Positions 22,941-30,224 of a DNA stretch of 32,076 nt are shown here, one piece after another. The stretch covers positions 1 to 32,076 of the forward strand of contig DASSDH010000040.1 of the NCBI GenBank assembly GCA_035697245.1. Reading direction: 5' to 3'. The position numbers and the translations under genes are program-made. This DNA is from JACVRX01 sp035697245 (GTDB lineage: Bacteria; Actinomycetota; Actinomycetes; Jiangellales; Jiangellaceae). Positions within the stretch are counted from its first letter, which is position 1; each line of letters begins with the position of its first letter. The notes below the pieces were generated by a model. It did no database searches. It was given only the letters and a program-made list of their open reading frames with translations, and was not told where the DNA came from.

Positions 22941-23915
22941 CTATGGGGTCGGAGGGGACATCGCCTCACTCGGCGCGGCGGCCGACGTCTGGTAGATGTC
23001 CGGCTCGATGTAGATGACCTTCGCCTCGGGTACCGCTTCCCGGACCCGCCTTTCGGCCGCGTTGATCGCCTCGGCGATCGATTCGCCGCTAGCCGTGGGT
23101 TCCACACCGATCTTGGCTGCCACGAGCAGCTCTTCGGGGCCGACGTACAGCGTCCGCAGGTGGATGACTCGATCAGACCCGTCACCGGCGAGCGCAGCGG
23201 CGATCGCCTCGACAGCGTTCTCGGACGCCCCTTCGCCCACCAGCAGGCTGGACATCTCGATAGCGAGTGTCACCGCGATGATCACCAGAAGGAGGCCGAT
23301 CATCGCAGTGCCCGCGACGTCCCAGTACCCGTTCTCGGTGATCAGCGTCATGCCCACACCGATCAGCGCGAAGACCAGCCCGAGGAGTGCCCCGATGTCC
23401 TCGAGCAGGATGACCGGCAACTCGGGTGCCTTTGCGCGCCGGACGAAGCTGACCCAGGATGTGTCGCCCCGCAGCTTGTTCGACTCCAGGACGGCGGTTC
23501 GCAGCGAGAGGCCCTCCATCACGATGGCGACAAGGAGCACCGCGATCGGTACCCACCACCAAGTGCTGTCCAGCAGTTGGTTGGGCTCGCCCGCGTGCAC
23601 TTCCTCGTACTTGTGCCACGCCTCGTACAGCGCGAACAGTCCGCCAACGGTGAACAGCACGATGGACACGACGAACGCGTAGACGTAACGCACGCGGCCA
23701 TAACCGAACGGGTGGGAGGCCGTGGCCTTCCGGGTCGCGCGCCGGCCACCGACGAGAAGGAGCACCTGGTTCCCGGCGTCGGCGACCGAGTGCACGGACT
23801 CCGCCAGCATGGAGGATGCGCCAGTCAGCAGATACGCGATGAACTTGGTGATCGCGATGCCGGTGTTGGCGAGCAACGCCGCAATGACTGCTCTGGTCCC
23901 ACCACTGGCCGCCAC
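22941..23915 (-). CDS. Cation diffusion facilitator family transporter
   Basis: The 324-residue product is a CDF metal/proton antiporter, exporting a divalent metal such as Zn2+ or Mn2+ across the cytoplasmic membrane. Membrane helices cover about residues 8-30, 34-56, 78-98, 120-140, 170-190 and 195-220. The metal site in helix 2 is H42-x-x-x-D46 (SVHSVADAGNQ). The family landmark SHPFGYGRVRYVYAF follows. Helix 5 reads LLEDIGALLGLVFA, where E-D replaces the common H-x-x-x-D, resembling the ZnT9-like branch. The C-terminal 90 residues form the cytosolic dimerisation domain (HLRTLYVGPEELLVAAKIGV, VYIEPDIY-like end). The start is GTG 23915 with an AAAGG site about ten bases upstream. It lies between manA and ahcY. 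Metal specificity cannot be read from the sequence. Confidence 0.9.
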   Translation of the reverse strand: MAASGGTRAVIAALLANTGIAITKFIAYLLTGASSMLAESVHSVADAGNQVLLLVGGRRATRKATASHPFGYGRVRYVYAFVVSIVLFTVGGLFALYEAWHKYEEVHAGEPNQLLDSTWWWVPIAVLLVAIVMEGLSLRTAVLESNKLRGDTSWVSFVRRAKAPELPVILLEDIGALLGLVFALIGVGMTLITENGYWDVAGTAMIGLLLVIIAVTLAIEMSSLLVGEGASENAVEAIAAALAGDGSDRVIHLRTLYVGPEELLVAAKIGVEPTASGESIAEAINAAERRVREAVPEAKVIYIEPDIYQTSAAAPSEAMSPPTP

Positions 23916-23949
23916 GATGGCTACCTTTCGCTCGCGATCCGCGCGATGG

Positions 23950-25140
23950 TCATCTTGCCTTACCGATTGCCCTTACCGCCGGAGTGACGACGAAGGCCGT
24001 ACCCGCTCCGATCAGCTCGAACGCGCCATTGTCGGCCGGCACAAACGCCGAATCGCCGCGTTCGAGCGCGGCTGTGGTGAACCCGTCGACAGAGAGCTCG
24101 GCCCGACCGTCCGTCACGAGCACGATCAGCGAGCCCTCTACCACGACCTGGTCGGCTTCCAATTGGACCCGCTGGAGGCGGACGTTCAGGACGCCGGCCA
24201 GCTCGAAAACGTCGGTGCCGTCCACCGGTGTCGGCGTCAACCGCAGGTCCACGCCCGGTTTGTATCGCAGGACGCTCAACAGCTCCGGCACGTTGATGTG
24301 CTTCGGCGTGAGCCCGGCCCGCAAGGTGTTGTCGGAGGCGGCCTGAGCCTCGATTACGACGCCACGCAAGTAGCAGTGCGGCGTGCCGGCCGGCACAGCA
24401 CAGGCCTCACCGGCGCGGAGGCGCACCGGCTGCAGCAGCAGCGCCAGAAGTACCCCTCGATCACCGCGGAACTGATCGCCGATCCTGGCGAGAGTGGTGA
24501 ACGGCTCGATTCCGGACCGGTCCCGACAAGCGGCGGCGACCGCTCTGGCAAGCTCCGTGGCGCTGTCAGCAGGAAGGGTCAGGATCCACTGAACGGTGTC
24601 CGCCAAGCCGTCGGGTGTGCGGATCAACTCGACCACCTCGGCCAGTCCCGGAACTCTCAGATCGACCATCAGCTCCTCGGCCTCGGTCGGGATCCGAAAG
24701 CCGAGGAGCGCGGTGAACTCCGACAGTGCGACGACGAACTCCGGCTTATGGTACGGATCGCGGTAGGAGCGCTCGAACGCGTCGAGCGGGACTCCGGCAT
24801 CGTTCTCCGCCGCAAAGCCTGCCTCGGCCTGCTCGGTCGTGGGATGTGCCTGGATGGACAGAGGCCGCTCGACCGCCAGAACCTTCATCAGGTACGGCAG
24901 CCGCGACCCGAAAACGTCCACAACGTCGAAGCCGAGCGCACCTACCGGGTCGCGGCGAACCAACTCGTCCAGTGGCACCGGTCCGGTAACGGTTCGGGCG
25001 ATCGACGCCGAGCCTTCATAGCCGCCGAACCACAGCTCGGCGAGTGGCTCACCGGTCGCAGGCATTCCCAGCAGCTCCGGGATCGCAGACAGCGACCCCC
25101 ACGCGTAGTGCCGGATCGGGTTGTCGAGCAGGTACACCAC
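23950..25140 (-). CDS. manA: Mannose-6-phosphate isomerase, class I
   Basis: ManA interconverts fructose 6-phosphate and mannose 6-phosphate, feeding GDP-mannose for cell-wall glycolipids and glycoproteins. The 396-residue enzyme has the type I fold. The zinc ligands Q97 and H99 (PLSIQAHP), E134 (YHKPEFV) and H255 (GTPHCYLRG) fall at the same numbers as in the E. coli enzyme. The substrate segment ASDNTLRAGLTPKHINVPEL is intact. The start is GTG 25140; a second GTG at 25137 cannot be excluded. It follows the SIS-domain gene after 11 bases, and with manB upstream this forms a mannose-activation operon, as in M. tuberculosis (Rv3255c to Rv3257c). Confidence 0.97.
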   Translation of the reverse strand: MVYLLDNPIRHYAWGSLSAIPELLGMPATGEPLAELWFGGYEGSASIARTVTGPVPLDELVRRDPVGALGFDVVDVFGSRLPYLMKVLAVERPLSIQAHPTTEQAEAGFAAENDAGVPLDAFERSYRDPYHKPEFVVALSEFTALLGFRIPTEAEELMVDLRVPGLAEVVELIRTPDGLADTVQWILTLPADSATELARAVAAACRDRSGIEPFTTLARIGDQFRGDRGVLLALLLQPVRLRAGEACAVPAGTPHCYLRGVVIEAQAASDNTLRAGLTPKHINVPELLSVLRYKPGVDLRLTPTPVDGTDVFELAGVLNVRLQRVQLEADQVVVEGSLIVLVTDGRAELSVDGFTTAALERGDSAFVPADNGAFELIGAGTAFVVTPAVRAIGKAR

Positions 25141-25151
25141 GCGAGGTCCCG

Positions 25152-26168
25152 TCAGCCGGCCGGTCGGCCCAGGCCGAGCGCCAGATAGGCAGCCGCAAAG
25201 CGGCCAGTAGCAAGCAGGGCGGCGAACCGGCCGACGTCAGGACCCTCGACCGCACGAACCTCGTGCACACGTACCGCTGACCGCTCAGCGGCTCCGAGAA
25301 CTCGGTCGCGGCCGAGCCGTATTGTCGGCGATGCGGCGCCGTCGTCGAGAACCAACAACGACGGCCTCGACACCGGGACGCCCTCTTCGTACGGGTCGGC
25401 GAAGACGTCCGGCTCCGGGGCTCGCTCGAGCAGCGGTACGAGCTGGCTGTCGATGCCGGCGATCGCCGGACGGCCGCACGCGGCGCGCAACGCCTCCGCC
25501 ACTCGCCGCGCGGCCCTGGCCGCCAGCACCGAGCCGCCCCAGACGACCGGCACGTCGTCGGCGAGAGCAAGCGCGATCTCCTTCGCCGGGTTCATGTCGA
25601 CGGGATTGGCGGCGGCGCAACGTTCGGCCACGTCGTCCAATGCACTGGCCACCGGTTCCGCCTCGACCTCGGGCCCCAACCCGAGCAGGTGCAAAGCGCG
25701 CAGGACCGGCACAGCGAGCGCCGTGGCGTCGCCGGTCGTGACCGGGAGCAGGGTCGCGTCCCGGCTCGCCGCCGCGGCGGCGAGTGCTGAGTCCGGCGAC
25801 CCTGCGACCAGCAGGGAGCAGCCCCGCCGTACTGCCTCCGCGACGAGCATCAGCGCGTCCTGGTCAGAGCCATCCACCGAGATCATGACGACCAGGTCGA
25901 GCGGGCCGGCCCATCCGGGCAGGCCAGGATGCGGCCAGGCAACGAACGGCACGGGGCACACGGGTTCCAGCACGGCCCGGAACAGCCGGCCGTCGGCGCC
26001 GCCGGCGATCACCGCCCGGGGCCGGTCCTGGGTGGACAACTGGGAGAGCGCGCCGGCCGCCTCGTCCATGGCTCGGCGCACCTCCGCGCCCCAGCTCGCG
26101 ACCTCGCGCAAAACAGGGTCAATCGACGCCAGTGCGGACGGGTCGTCCAACGCAGTGTCGTCGAACAC
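25152..26168 (-). CDS. SIS-domain phosphosugar isomerase-like protein (Rv3256c-like)
   Basis: The 338-residue product starts at GTG 26168, seven bases after the Trm112 stop. It has two alpha/beta lobes of the phosphosugar isomerase (SIS) type. The first lobe contains RAVIAGGADGRLFRAVLEPV and LVVMISVDGSDQDALMLVAE, and the second contains NPAKEIALALADDVPVVWGG and IDSQLVPLLERAPEPDVFAD. It resembles the C-terminal bifunctional phosphoglucose/phosphomannose isomerase family, but I do not see a clear catalytic set, so activity is uncertain. A longer reading from ATG 26222 would overlap Trm112 out of frame and is not favoured. It lies between the Trm112 gene and manA in the mannose operon, consistent with hexose-phosphate binding. 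Confidence 0.85.
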   Translation of the reverse strand: MFDDTALDDPSALASIDPVLREVASWGAEVRRAMDEAAGALSQLSTQDRPRAVIAGGADGRLFRAVLEPVCPVPFVAWPHPGLPGWAGPLDLVVMISVDGSDQDALMLVAEAVRRGCSLLVAGSPDSALAAAAASRDATLLPVTTGDATALAVPVLRALHLLGLGPEVEAEPVASALDDVAERCAAANPVDMNPAKEIALALADDVPVVWGGSVLAARAARRVAEALRAACGRPAIAGIDSQLVPLLERAPEPDVFADPYEEGVPVSRPSLLVLDDGAASPTIRLGRDRVLGAAERSAVRVHEVRAVEGPDVGRFAALLATGRFAAAYLALGLGRPAG

Positions 26169-26175
26169 GCTGGTG

Positions 26176-26343
26176 TCAACTCTGCCGGGCTTCGTCGACG
26201 AGCAGCACCGGGATGTCGTCACGCACGGGGTACGCCCGTCTGCAACCCGTGCAGACCAGCTCTTCGGCCACGTCGTCGGCGCGCAGCGAGGCGTGGCAGG
26301 CGGGGCAGGCGAGAACGTCCAACAGGGCGGGGTCGAGGTTCAT
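26176..26343 (-). CDS. Trm112-family zinc-binding small protein
   Basis: This 55-residue gene is small and easy to miss. It runs from ATG 26343 to TGA 26178-26176 and has an AGAGGAG ribosome site about seven bases upstream. The sequence begins MNLDPALLDVLACPACHASL and ends with YPVRDDIPVLLVDEARQS. Cysteines C13, C16, C31 and C34 form a zinc-ribbon, and DIPVLLVDEAR is the family's C-terminal signature. Trm112 proteins activate methyltransferases in eukaryotes and archaea; the bacterial relatives (YcaR type) are of uncertain function and often accompany sugar or lipid A genes. It lies 18 bases after manB and seven before the SIS gene, and is surely cotranscribed with them. Confidence 0.95.
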   Translation of the reverse strand: MNLDPALLDVLACPACHASLRADDVAEELVCTGCRRAYPVRDDIPVLLVDEARQS

Positions 26344-26361
26344 CGGGTCTCCTCTGCGGTG

Positions 26362-27726
26362 CTACCCGGTCACCAGGCTCAGCACCTCGTCGCGGACGCT
26401 CTCCATCGTGGCGCGGTCGATCGCCTCCGCGTTCAACCGGATCAGCGGCTCGGTGTTCGACCCCCGCAGGTTGAACCACCAGTCGGGGTGCTCGACGGTC
26501 AGCCCGTCGAGGTGGTCGAGTGTCACGCCTGGCCGGTCGGCAAATGCGGCCTGGACGACGGCCATCGTGGCGTCCTGGTCGGCGACCCGGCTGTTGATCT
26601 CTCCAGAGGCCGCATAGCGCTCGTACGAGGCAAGCAGAGAGGACAGCGTCGTACCCTCGGGCTCGCTGCCCAGCGCCGCTAGTGCATGGAGCGCTGCGAG
26701 CATGCCGGAGTCCGCGCGCCAGAAGTCCCGGAAGTAGAAGTGGCCGGAGTGCTCGCCGCCGAAGATCGCGTCAGTCTCCGCCATGGTCTGCTTGATGAAC
26801 GAGTGCCCGACCCGAGTCCGCACTGGTGTTCCGCCATTCTCGATGACGACCTCCGGGACGGCGCGCGACGTGATCAGGTTGTGCACGATCGAGGAACCCG
26901 GTGCCCGCTGCAGCTCGCGTACGGCGATCAGGGCAGTCAGGGTCGACGGGGCGACCGGCTCTCCACGTTCGTTGATCACGAAGCATCTGTCGGCGTCGCC
27001 GTCGAAAGCCAGGCCGATGTCCGCGTCGTGCGCCACGACGGCTGCTTGGAGGTCCCGCAGGTTTTCCGGTTCGATCGGGTTGGCTTCGTGGTTGGGGAAG
27101 GAACCGTCGAGTTCGAAATACATCGGGATCACGTTCAAACTCGGGACGTCCAGCACTGTGGGGACCGTGTGCCCGGCCATCCCGTTGGCGGCGTCGACGA
27201 CAACTTTGAGTGGACGAATGCCGGACAGGTCAACCAGCCCGCGCAGGTACTCGGCGTAATCAGGGAGCACGTCGCGGTGCTCCTCCGTTCCCGGCGTCCC
27301 CGCGGCGTCGAACGCGTCGGCCTCGGCCAATTCACGGATCCGACCCAGCCCGGTGTCCTGGCCAACCGGCGCGGCGCCGGCGCGACAGAGCTTGATGCCG
27401 TTGTACTGCGCGGGGTTGTGGCTCGCCGTGAACATTGCCCCCGGCAGTCCCAGCCAGCCGCTGGCGAAGTAGAGCTGGTCGGTGGAGGCCAGCCCGATGC
27501 GCACGACGTCAGCGCCGCGTGCCATGACACCCTCGGCGAACGCATGGGCCAGGGGTTCGGACGACGGGCGCATGTCCTCCCCGACAACCACGGCCCCCGG
27601 GCCGTCGAGGACCCCGAGCACGTCGACGACCGCGCCGCCAACCGCCCTGGCCACTTCCTCGTCCAGCTCGTCGGGAACGACACCCCGGATGTCGTAGGCC
27701 TTGACGATGGTCCCGAGCTCACGCAT
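26362..27726 (-). CDS. manB: Phosphomannomutase/phosphoglucomutase
   Basis: This enzyme converts mannose 6-phosphate to mannose 1-phosphate, the precursor of GDP-mannose. The 454-residue protein has all four domains of the alpha-D-phosphohexomutase family. The phosphorylated serine is S102 in FTASHNPAQYNGIK. The magnesium loop is D242-G-D244-A-D246-R (FDGDADRC). The sugar-binding loop GEHSGH is at 324-329, and the C-terminal phosphate-binding RGSNTEPLIRLNAEA is present. It begins ATG 27726. On the minus strand TAATGT precedes the ATG by exactly six bases, and there is no ribosome site, so a leaderless message is likely. The gene leads the manB-Trm112-SIS-manA series. Confidence 0.97.
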   Translation of the reverse strand: MRELGTIVKAYDIRGVVPDELDEEVARAVGGAVVDVLGVLDGPGAVVVGEDMRPSSEPLAHAFAEGVMARGADVVRIGLASTDQLYFASGWLGLPGAMFTASHNPAQYNGIKLCRAGAAPVGQDTGLGRIRELAEADAFDAAGTPGTEEHRDVLPDYAEYLRGLVDLSGIRPLKVVVDAANGMAGHTVPTVLDVPSLNVIPMYFELDGSFPNHEANPIEPENLRDLQAAVVAHDADIGLAFDGDADRCFVINERGEPVAPSTLTALIAVRELQRAPGSSIVHNLITSRAVPEVVIENGGTPVRTRVGHSFIKQTMAETDAIFGGEHSGHFYFRDFWRADSGMLAALHALAALGSEPEGTTLSSLLASYERYAASGEINSRVADQDATMAVVQAAFADRPGVTLDHLDGLTVEHPDWWFNLRGSNTEPLIRLNAEAIDRATMESVRDEVLSLVTG

Positions 27727-27732
27727 GCGCGC

Positions 27733-27738
27733 ACATTA
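27733..27738 (-). promoter_or_regulatory. -10 element for leaderless manB transcription
   Basis: TAATGT on the minus strand is followed by six bases (GCGCGC) and the manB ATG at 27726. This is a good match to the TANNNT form at the correct distance for transcription beginning at the A of ATG. No upstream -35 was identified; actinobacterial promoters often lack one. Confidence 0.55.
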
Positions 27739-27749
27739 CCGCCGCGCCG

Positions 27750-28100
27750 TCACGCGTCGGGATCGCGCAGAACTCTCAGGTGACCGCGGCGACCGACCTC
27801 GTTGATTCGCCCCCAGTCGACCGGCTGTGGACGGGCTGCCTCGCGGACCGCGTCGGCCAATGCCAGCAGGTCGTCGCTGCTAGGCCGCAGACTCGCCGGG
27901 TCCGGAGCTATCCGGACGACCTCCCACCCGTTCGGCGCCACCAGCCGTCCCGAATGCTCGGCGCAAAGGTCATAGCAGTGCGGTTCGGCATACGTCGCGA
28001 GTGGGCCGAGCACGGCGGTGGAATCCGCGTAGACATACGTGAGTGTCGACGTCGCCTGCCGGCCGCACGCAGACCGGGAACAACGACGGGCAGGGCTCAC
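27750..28100 (-). CDS. DUF3499 family protein, putative zinc-binding
   Basis: The 116-residue protein corresponds to M. tuberculosis Rv3258c. The N-terminal part VSPARRCSRSACGRQATSTL contains one Cys pair, and AEPHCYDLCAEHSGRLVAP contains a second Cys/Cys/His group. These four cysteines likely bind zinc. TYVYADSTAVLGPLATYAEP and GWEVVRIAPDP are family landmarks. The function is unknown. I chose the GTG at 28100 because TACGGT lies six bases upstream, a leaderless arrangement; the open frame to 28211 lacks similarity. The gene is 23 bases upstream of manB, which has its own -10-like hexamer, and is divergent from the zincin-like gene. No membrane segment is seen. Confidence 0.88.
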   Translation of the reverse strand: MSPARRCSRSACGRQATSTLTYVYADSTAVLGPLATYAEPHCYDLCAEHSGRLVAPNGWEVVRIAPDPASLRPSSDDLLALADAVREAARPQPVDWGRINEVGRRGHLRVLRDPDA

Positions 28101-28106
28101 GGGCGA

Positions 28107-28112
28107 ACCGTA
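28107..28112 (-). promoter_or_regulatory. -10 element for leaderless DUF3499 gene
   Basis: TACGGT on the minus strand is followed by TCGCCC and GTG 28100. The TANNNT form and the six-base spacing both match a leaderless start. There is no ribosome site between them. Confidence 0.5.
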
Positions 28113-28183
28113 GCGCGAGTCGGGGCGCCGAACGGGTCGGCGCGCCAGACGAGCCGCGGCGGTCACGGCTCGGTGCCCGCCAC

Positions 28184-28189
28184 TAGGCT
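28184..28189 (+). promoter_or_regulatory. -10 element for leaderless zincin-like gene
   Basis: TAGGCT is followed by GCCGGT and then GTG 28196. This is a standard TANNNT element at six bases from the first base of the message. It points away from the minus-strand element at 28107-28112, making a compact divergent promoter region of 95 bases (28101-28195). Confidence 0.55.
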
Positions 28190-28195
28190 GCCGGT

Positions 28196-28651
28196 GTGCG
28201 CCGGAGACCATCCGTACGACACGCCTCGGCAGCCGTACCGGCTATGCGGCGAGATCGGCACGGCCGGGGGGTTCGCGGTCCGCTGGCGCCCGCCGGCTCG
28301 CCGCTGGCCCGCAGTCGGGCCGAGCGGTTCGACGAGCTGGTGATCAGCACCGTCGACCGGCTGAACCGGCGTTGGCGTGACCAGCTTGCGGCCGTCGAGT
28401 TCGCCGTCGAAGACGTGCCGTTGATGGACGACTGGAACCGCGACTGGGTTCCGCTGGCCCGCACCTACGCCGCAACCGGCGCCCTGCCCACGCGGGTCGT
28501 CGTCTACCGGCGGCCGGTCGAGACCCGCGCGACCGCCCCGCGACAGCTTCATTTGTTGCTGGGCGACGTCGTCGCCGAGCAGGTGGCCGAGCTGTTGGGG
28601 ATCGACCCCGACGAGGTCGATCCGACTTACGGCTCGGCCCACGACGACTGA
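28196..28651 (+). CDS. Zincin-like metallopeptidase family protein with a degenerate active site (Rv3259-like)
   Basis: The 151-residue product starts at GTG 28196, supported by TAGGCT six bases upstream. The core RGPLAPAGSPLARSRAERFD, FDELVISTVDRLNRRWRDQL and RVVVYRRPVETRA matches the actinobacterial zincin-like family, located beside DUF3499 as in M. tuberculosis. In active members of the wider family the helix after this strand carries HExxH. Here it reads QLHLLLGDVVAEQVAELLGI, so the glutamate and second histidine are absent and the site should not bind catalytic zinc. The end, IDPDEVDPTYG, keeps the closing family motif. The protein may have a structural or regulatory role instead. No signal peptide or membrane segment is present. 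Confidence 0.85.
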   Translation: MRRRPSVRHASAAVPAMRRDRHGRGVRGPLAPAGSPLARSRAERFDELVISTVDRLNRRWRDQLAAVEFAVEDVPLMDDWNRDWVPLARTYAATGALPTRVVVYRRPVETRATAPRQLHLLLGDVVAEQVAELLGIDPDEVDPTYGSAHDD

Positions 28652-28724
28652 CGGGCGGGCCGAAACCGGCCTGTGCTGTCCACTCTCCCGCGGAGCATTC
28701 GGCTGCGGGCCGGCCGGCGGACCG

Positions 28725-30224
28725 CTAGCGAGCTATCGGACCGGCCGGAGCGAGACCGGTCGGCAGCTCACCAGCGACTTCCGGCACCCGGACGGTCAGG
28801 ACCGGGGCGACGAGCGGTAGCAGATCAACCAGGGCGCCGGCGTCGTCGGAGCCGACGATCTCGCGGCTCACGGCCACCGTGCCTGGCTCGGCCGGATCGA
28901 CGATCACCGTCGTCCACGAGCTGTCCGGCACGGCCGTGACCGGCACCACGACCGTGCTCCTGCCCGGCACGTCGACCGTCTGCTCCTCGGCAACCGAGCC
29001 GTCCGTCATCAGGCTGCGCACGTGAACCCGGGCCGGCAGCTCGCCGACGGCGGTCACCAGCAGCGACGTTGCGAGGCTCTTGTTGCTGACGCCGAGCAGG
29101 GCGGGGGTCGGGCCTGCCAGCGCAGCAGTCGCAGCCGTGTAAGCCAGGTCAGGCGCCTTGTCCTCGAGTGTGTCGACCACGCGGACCGACGCGGTGACCG
29201 GCACGTCGCTGTCCAGCGCGACCGCGATAGCAGCTTCGCCGGCTGCCTCCCCGATCGGCAGCTCCGCTACCGTTCCGGCCGCCACGGTGATGACATCTTG
29301 GCCCACCGGACTGAACGGTCCGTCCGGACCGAGCAAGCGTACGGCCACGATGGCGTCGGTATCGCCCGGGGCGAGGATCCGCAGCGTGCGCTCCCCATGC
29401 GCCGGTACGCCGGGAACGACGACCTCGGTGCTGGGCGGCGTCGCGGCGGGGATGAACGTCACGCCTTGCGGATCCAATTCATCGCTCTCCCGCATCTCCA
29501 ACGCCGCCGCGACGCGGCCTTGCGACGCCGAGACCCGGACGGCGATTCGCTGTCCCGACGGATCGAGAGCATCGAGCAGCAACAGGTGCTGGCTGCGGGC
29601 GGGAATCGCGATGTCCTGGGTCGCCGGCGCATCGACTGGTCCGGATTCGTCCCAGACGGACACGTCGACGACGACCGGTACCGTGGTCGGGTTCGACAGC
29701 ACCAGTCGGCCACGGCGGCCAACTTCGCCAGAGCTGCCCACGAACCATTGCTCGCGGGCGGACCCGGTGCACGGGCCCGTGACCAGTCCGCGAAAGTCCG
29801 CGCCGTTGGCACGCATCAACTGCTCCGCCGCGAGACCTGGAGCCAACGGCCCCACGGCTCGCACGGCGTAACCCACCGGGTCCTCGGTGTCGAGTTTCTG
29901 TGTCGCGAGCACACCCGCGGTGACGGCCGAGAACTCCGTCGTCTCCTCGGCTTCGGGGCCGAGTAGCGGCTGGACGACGACCGGCTCCGGTTCGGTTTCC
30001 CCCCGTGGCGCGGTGCCGCCACCCAAAGCGAGAACGCCGACGTACGACGACGCTCGTGCCTCCCCACCGACGAAAGGGCAGACGAGCGTGGTGCGAATGA
30101 CGGGCTCCTCCTGACCGGGCCGGTCACGAACCACCGATTCGGGTGGGCCGACGAAGGCGGCGACACCCAGCACGGCCGCCACGGCCGCCGACACCCACAA
30201 CGCGGTCAGTCCTGGGCGGCTCAC
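28725..30224 (-). CDS. DUF5719 family secreted/membrane-anchored protein
   Basis: The 499-residue protein starts GTG 30224, overlapping the stop of the preceding gene by four bases, so the two are translationally coupled. Residues 3-26 (RPGLTALWVSAAVAAVLGVA and following) form a signal or anchor helix. The remainder is almost entirely beta-rich, with repeated modules such as RRGRLVLSNPTTVPVVVDVS and VVVPGVPAHGERTLRILAPG. Two cysteines (in LVCPFVGG and TGPCTGSA) could form a disulfide. This fits DUF5719, a family encoded next to large glycosyltransferase-like membrane proteins in actinobacteria. Its function is unknown; an extracytoplasmic partner of the upstream membrane protein is inferred from the overlap. 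It converges on the zincin-like gene with 73 bases between stops. Confidence 0.85.
   Translation of the reverse strand: MSRPGLTALWVSAAVAAVLGVAAFVGPPESVVRDRPGQEEPVIRTTLVCPFVGGEARASSYVGVLALGGGTAPRGETEPEPVVVQPLLGPEAEETTEFSAVTAGVLATQKLDTEDPVGYAVRAVGPLAPGLAAEQLMRANGADFRGLVTGPCTGSAREQWFVGSSGEVGRRGRLVLSNPTTVPVVVDVSVWDESGPVDAPATQDIAIPARSQHLLLLDALDPSGQRIAVRVSASQGRVAAALEMRESDELDPQGVTFIPAATPPSTEVVVPGVPAHGERTLRILAPGDTDAIVAVRLLGPDGPFSPVGQDVITVAAGTVAELPIGEAAGEAAIAVALDSDVPVTASVRVVDTLEDKAPDLAYTAATAALAGPTPALLGVSNKSLATSLLVTAVGELPARVHVRSLMTDGSVAEEQTVDVPGRSTVVVPVTAVPDSSWTTVIVDPAEPGTVAVSREIVGSDDAGALVDLLPLVAPVLTVRVPEVAGELPTGLAPAGPIAR

Noticed and set aside
23722..25188. Open frame of about 490 codons on the plus strand opposite manA
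   Set aside because: It is antisense to manA, whose zinc ligands are all in place; its composition is typical of a shadow frame and there is no ribosome site.
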